A stretch of 64,000 nt of DNA. Origin: Micromonospora rhizosphaerae (GTDB taxonomy: Bacteria; Actinomycetota; Actinomycetes; Mycobacteriales; Micromonosporaceae). The notes under the pieces were generated by a model. It did not search any database and was not told the DNA's origin. It saw only the letters and a list, made by a program, of their open reading frames with translations. Made by a program: the position numbers and the translations under genes. This document shows positions 61,094-64,000 of the stretch, one piece after another. How positions within the stretch are numbered: the stretch's first letter is position 1; each line of letters starts with the position of its first letter. The DNA lies in the NCBI RefSeq assembly GCF_900091465.1, contig NZ_FMHV01000002.1, positions 3,472,001 to 3,536,000 of the forward strand, given 5' to 3'.

Positions 61094-61109
61094 TACGGTC
61101 TGGACCGTA
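61094..61109. promoter_or_regulatory. LacI-like palindrome before 61133
   Basis: TACGGTCTGGACCGTA has perfect 7-bp arms around a 2-base centre, 23 bases upstream of the start codon; it probably overlaps the transcription start. Confidence 0.6.
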
Positions 61110-61132
61110 AATCCGAGAGAGAGGGTGAGTGT

Positions 61133-62374
61133 ATGGCTCTGCGGCGAACACTCGCGGCAGCGTTTGCGTTTCTGGCCGTGACAGCCGGGGCGACCGCGTG
61201 CGGGTCGAAGGATGGCGGCAGCGGGTCCGGATCGGAGGTGACCATGTGGGTCTACCCGGTCATCGCCGACGAGGGGCAGCACCGCGCCTTCTGGGACGAG
61301 AAGATCAAGGCGTTCGAGAACCAGAACAACGGCGTCAAAGTCAAGGTCAACATCTACCCGTGGGCGAACCGGGAGCAGCAGCTGACCGCGGCGATCGCGG
61401 CCGGCAAGGGGCCGGACGCCGTCTACATGATCCCGGACCAGCTGCCCAAGTTCTACGCGCAGAACGCGCTCGAGCCGCTCGACAAGTACCTGTCGGCGGA
61501 CGCGAAGAGCGACTACCGGGAGAGCGTGACGAAGTCGGTCACGGTCGACGGCCACATCGTCGGTGCCCCGATGCTGATGAGCGTGGTCCCCACGCTGTGC
61601 AACAAGAAGGTGTTCGAGGCCGCCGGGGTCACGGACTACCCGAAGACCTGGGACGACGTGCTCAAACTCGGTCCGACGTTCAAGGCCAAGGGCTTCGACG
61701 TCCTGGCCATCCCATACTTCGACGGCATCAACCAGGCCTTCTACCCGCTGCTGTGGCAGGCAGGCGGCAGGACCTTCTCCGAGGACGGCAAGAAGGTCGT
61801 GTTCGACGACCAGGCGGGCGTCGAGGCGGTGACCTTCATGCGCAAGCTCGTCGAGGGCGGGTTCGTCGAGAAGGCAACGATCACGCAGGAGCTCAAGCCG
61901 GAGCAGACCCGGTTCGGGCAGGGCAAGGTGGCCTGCATGTACTCGGAAGCGCCGTCGACGATGATCCCGCTGTGGGGCAAGGAAAACATCGTGGCGCTGC
62001 CGCCGCTGCAGAACAAGGCGCAGGCCACCTACGGGACGGTCGGGTCGTTCTCGATGCTCAAGGGCTCCAAGGCCAAGGACGCCACGGCCAAGTGGCTGAA
62101 CTACATCACCAGTACTGAGGTGATGGCCGCCTACGACAAGGCCTCGGGCTACTTCGCCCCGCGCAAGTCCGTGCCGCCGCAGTACGCCGACGACCCGGTG
62201 CTGGGCAAGTGCGAGGAGATGCTGAACTACGCCTCGCCGGGCGAGCTGCACCCCAAGGCGCGCGACGTCCAGGGCGTGCTCCGGCCGTTGGTGCAGGCTG
62301 CGATCATCGGCCAGAAGACTCCGGAGCAGGCCATGCAGGAGGCCGCCAAGCAGGCCAACCAGCTGCTCGGTTAG
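61133..62374 (+). CDS. Sugar ABC transporter binding lipoprotein
   Basis: This CUT1 binding lipoprotein (413 aa) has lipobox ATAC preceded by a typical signal (RRTLAAAFAFLAVTAGATAC). It is more distantly related to the 23362/57694 pair: the aligned blocks TMWVYPVIADEGQ, YPWANREQQLTAAIAAGKGPDAVYMIPDQLPKF and GYFAPRKSVPP keep the same order. GAGAGGGTGAG precedes the ATG. It is followed by both permeases, so this third set appears complete except for an ATPase. It probably imports a related oligosaccharide. Confidence 0.9.
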   Translation: MALRRTLAAAFAFLAVTAGATACGSKDGGSGSGSEVTMWVYPVIADEGQHRAFWDEKIKAFENQNNGVKVKVNIYPWANREQQLTAAIAAGKGPDAVYMIPDQLPKFYAQNALEPLDKYLSADAKSDYRESVTKSVTVDGHIVGAPMLMSVVPTLCNKKVFEAAGVTDYPKTWDDVLKLGPTFKAKGFDVLAIPYFDGINQAFYPLLWQAGGRTFSEDGKKVVFDDQAGVEAVTFMRKLVEGGFVEKATITQELKPEQTRFGQGKVACMYSEAPSTMIPLWGKENIVALPPLQNKAQATYGTVGSFSMLKGSKAKDATAKWLNYITSTEVMAAYDKASGYFAPRKSVPPQYADDPVLGKCEEMLNYASPGELHPKARDVQGVLRPLVQAAIIGQKTPEQAMQEAAKQANQLLG

Positions 62375-62419
62375 CCCCACCGCAGGCCGCACTACCGCCA
62401 GGAAGGATCACTGTCTCCG

Positions 62420-63319
62420 ATGGCAACGTTCGAGATCGCCGGCCCGGACACGCGACGGGCGCGCGCGGTGAAGGACACCCTGACCGGGCTCGCCTTCGTC
62501 CTGCCGTGCTTGGTGCTCTTCATGATTTTCCGGTTCGGGCCGGCGATCGCGGGCATTCTGTTGAGTTTCTTCGACTACACGATCGGCGGCGGGTCCACCT
62601 GGCGCGGGTTCGACCACTACGAGCACCTCGTCAACGACCCGGACTTCTGGACGGCACTTCGGGTCACCACCGTGTACACGATGATCAGCGTGCCGCTGTC
62701 CATGGTCGTGGCGACCGTGATGGCACTGCTGACCAGGCGGGCATTTCGCGGTGCGCGGTTCTTCCGCGCGGTGTTCTTTCTGCCCTCAGTGACGAGCATC
62801 GTGTTCGCCGGCATCGTGTTCGGCTGGATCTTCTCACCGTCGGGCCCATGGCCCAAGATCATGGGTTGGCTCGGCCTGCCGCAGGACTGGCTGGGCAGCA
62901 CCCTGCTTGTGCTGCCCGCCGTCGCGGTGCTCGCCGTCTGGGGGCGCTACGGCTTCGACATGCTCATCATCCTCGCGCGGATGCACGACGTGCCACCGGA
63001 GATCGAGGAGGCGGCAGTGGTTGACGGCGCCGGACCGTGGGCGAAGTTCTGGCACATCACGCTGCCGCAGCTACGGCCCGCCCTGTTCTTCGTCGGCGTG
63101 CTTGACACCATCAATTCGTTCCAGGTATTTGACTCGGTGTATGTGCTCACCGGCGGGGGGCCAGCTCACGGTTCATACACGCTCGTCTACATGCTCTACG
63201 ACCAGGGCTTCACCTACTTCAACCTGGGCTACGCGAGCGCGGTCGGGGTGGCGCTCTTCGTGCTCACCCTGGTCATCGCGCTCATCCAGCGCCTGATCTT
63301 CGGGAGGAGCGACGCATGA
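62420..63319 (+). CDS. Sugar ABC transporter permease, MalF type
   Basis: Membrane permease (299 aa) with about six helices, the EAA loop EIEEAAVVDGAGPWAKFWHITLPQLRP and LTGGGPAHGSYTLVYMLYDQGF. ATG 62420 follows AGGAAGGA. It overlaps the next permease by 4 bases. Confidence 0.9.
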   Translation: MATFEIAGPDTRRARAVKDTLTGLAFVLPCLVLFMIFRFGPAIAGILLSFFDYTIGGGSTWRGFDHYEHLVNDPDFWTALRVTTVYTMISVPLSMVVATVMALLTRRAFRGARFFRAVFFLPSVTSIVFAGIVFGWIFSPSGPWPKIMGWLGLPQDWLGSTLLVLPAVAVLAVWGRYGFDMLIILARMHDVPPEIEEAAVVDGAGPWAKFWHITLPQLRPALFFVGVLDTINSFQVFDSVYVLTGGGPAHGSYTLVYMLYDQGFTYFNLGYASAVGVALFVLTLVIALIQRLIFGRSDA

Positions 63320-64000
63320 CCGTCGTGACGCCGCCTCGCGCCGAGGCCACTGCCGCCGCAACCCGGCCGTCGGCCGGACGCCGCCGGCTGCCCCTGGCGA
63401 GCCGGTTCGGCCGGGCGGTCACCGCCCTCCTGCTCGTGCTGGGGGCCCTGGTGACGCTGTTTCCCTTCTACGCCATGGTCATCCTGTCGTTCAAGCCGCA
63501 GGGGGCCATCGAGATCCCGGGCAGCCTGCTGCCACAGTCGTTGACCGCTGAACTGTACGACCGGATCTTCAGCGCCGACGGTGTGCTCCGCTGGCTTTTC
63601 AACACGGTCATCTACTCGGTCGTCGGGGTCGTGTTCGTCCTCCTGCTGTCCTCGCTCGCCGGATACGGCTTTGCCAAGAAGCGGTTCCCCGGCCGGGAGG
63701 TGATGTTCTGGTCCTTCCTCGCGATGCTGATGGTGCCGTACCAGATCACCCTCATCCCGCTGTTCATCCTGATCGCGCAGGCAGGGGGCGTGGACACCTA
63801 CTGGGGGCTCGTCGTTCCGACGTTCGCCAACGCGACCGGAGTGTTCCTGCTTCGGCAGTTCATCAGCACCATTCCCGACGAACTCATCGAGGCGGCCCGG
63901 ATGGACGGCTGTTCCGACTGGCGGATCTACTGGCAGATCGTGATCCCGCTGTGCAAGCCGATCCTCGCCACGCTCGGGGTGTTCGTCTTCCTCTGGCACT
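63316..64000 (+). CDS. Sugar ABC transporter permease, MalG type (runs off window)
   Basis: The first 228 codons of a MalG-type permease, starting in an ATGA overlap with its partner. GYGFAKKRFPGREVMFW and a full EAA loop (DELIEAARMDGCSDWRIYWQIVIPLCKP) are present, and the gene continues beyond the right edge. Confidence 0.88.
   Translation, partial: MTVVTPPRAEATAAATRPSAGRRRLPLASRFGRAVTALLLVLGALVTLFPFYAMVILSFKPQGAIEIPGSLLPQSLTAELYDRIFSADGVLRWLFNTVIYSVVGVVFVLLLSSLAGYGFAKKRFPGREVMFWSFLAMLMVPYQITLIPLFILIAQAGGVDTYWGLVVPTFANATGVFLLRQFISTIPDELIEAARMDGCSDWRIYWQIVIPLCKPILATLGVFVFLWH

Noticed and set aside
60561..61132. Small protein genes on either strand in the 570-base gap
   Set aside because: Candidates lack SD sequences and have arginine/proline-rich shadow composition; the gap is better explained by a terminator and two dyads.

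Overview
The window is high-GC DNA with actinomycete gene style: GTG/TTG starts, tight ATGA/GTGA overlaps, Tat and lipoprotein signals, and binding-protein sugar transporters without an ATPase gene. It most resembles a Micromonosporaceae-type soil actinomycete; this is inferred from gene content and protein flavour, not from a marker gene. No tRNA, rRNA or CRISPR array was seen.

Region 1 (1-14,000) is a tricarboxylate/organic-acid locus. It holds a PrpF-type isomerase (5' end missing), a tripartite tricarboxylate transporter (TctC plus a fused TctA-TctB), a TcuA-type flavoprotein dehydrogenase, a D-2-hydroxyacid dehydrogenase and an AbrB-type permease split into two half genes. A GntR/FCD regulator (minus strand), a second TcuA, a universal stress protein, a beta-decarboxylating dehydrogenase (minus) and etfBA follow. 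Two near-identical 17-bp dyads (8839-8855 and 12113-12129) suggest that the GntR protein controls tcuA2 and the dehydrogenase, perhaps also etfBA.

Region 2 (14,100-20,150) looks like an inserted cassette of visibly lower GC. IclR regulator, MHS-type MFS symporter, class III CoA-transferase and a citryl-CoA-lyase-like citrate synthase homologue lie between two ~410-bp direct repeats, each carrying five 10-bp iterons. A perfect 14+14 bp inverted repeat sits between the divergent CoA-transferase and lyase genes. The inferred route is uptake, CoA activation and cleavage of citrate or a related acid. A truncated transposase and remnants of a beta-propeller, a sugar isomerase and an FGGY kinase follow (20,317-22,938).

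Region 3 (23,000-64,000) is a carbohydrate-utilisation region: four CUT1 ABC transporter sets (one decayed), five members or remnants of secreted beta-propeller families, GH172, GH20-like and heparinase II/III-like proteins, two Gfo/Idh oxidoreductases, an enolase-superfamily dehydratase, two DegT aminotransferases, two amidohydrolase-fold proteins (one without metal ligands), a fumarylacetoacetase-family hydrolase and a large unusual regulator. Genes 39,960-47,910 form one tightly packed operon that could process an acidic or amino sugar after depolymerisation. A repeated dyad TTTCGG-N6-CCGAAA lies before several transporter, propeller and GH172 genes and may mark an uncharacterised regulon. 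The region has been duplicated and is decaying: 57,694-60,560 is a damaged copy of 23,362-26,780, and the propeller pair at 26,926-31,303 is mirrored at 49,536-53,747.
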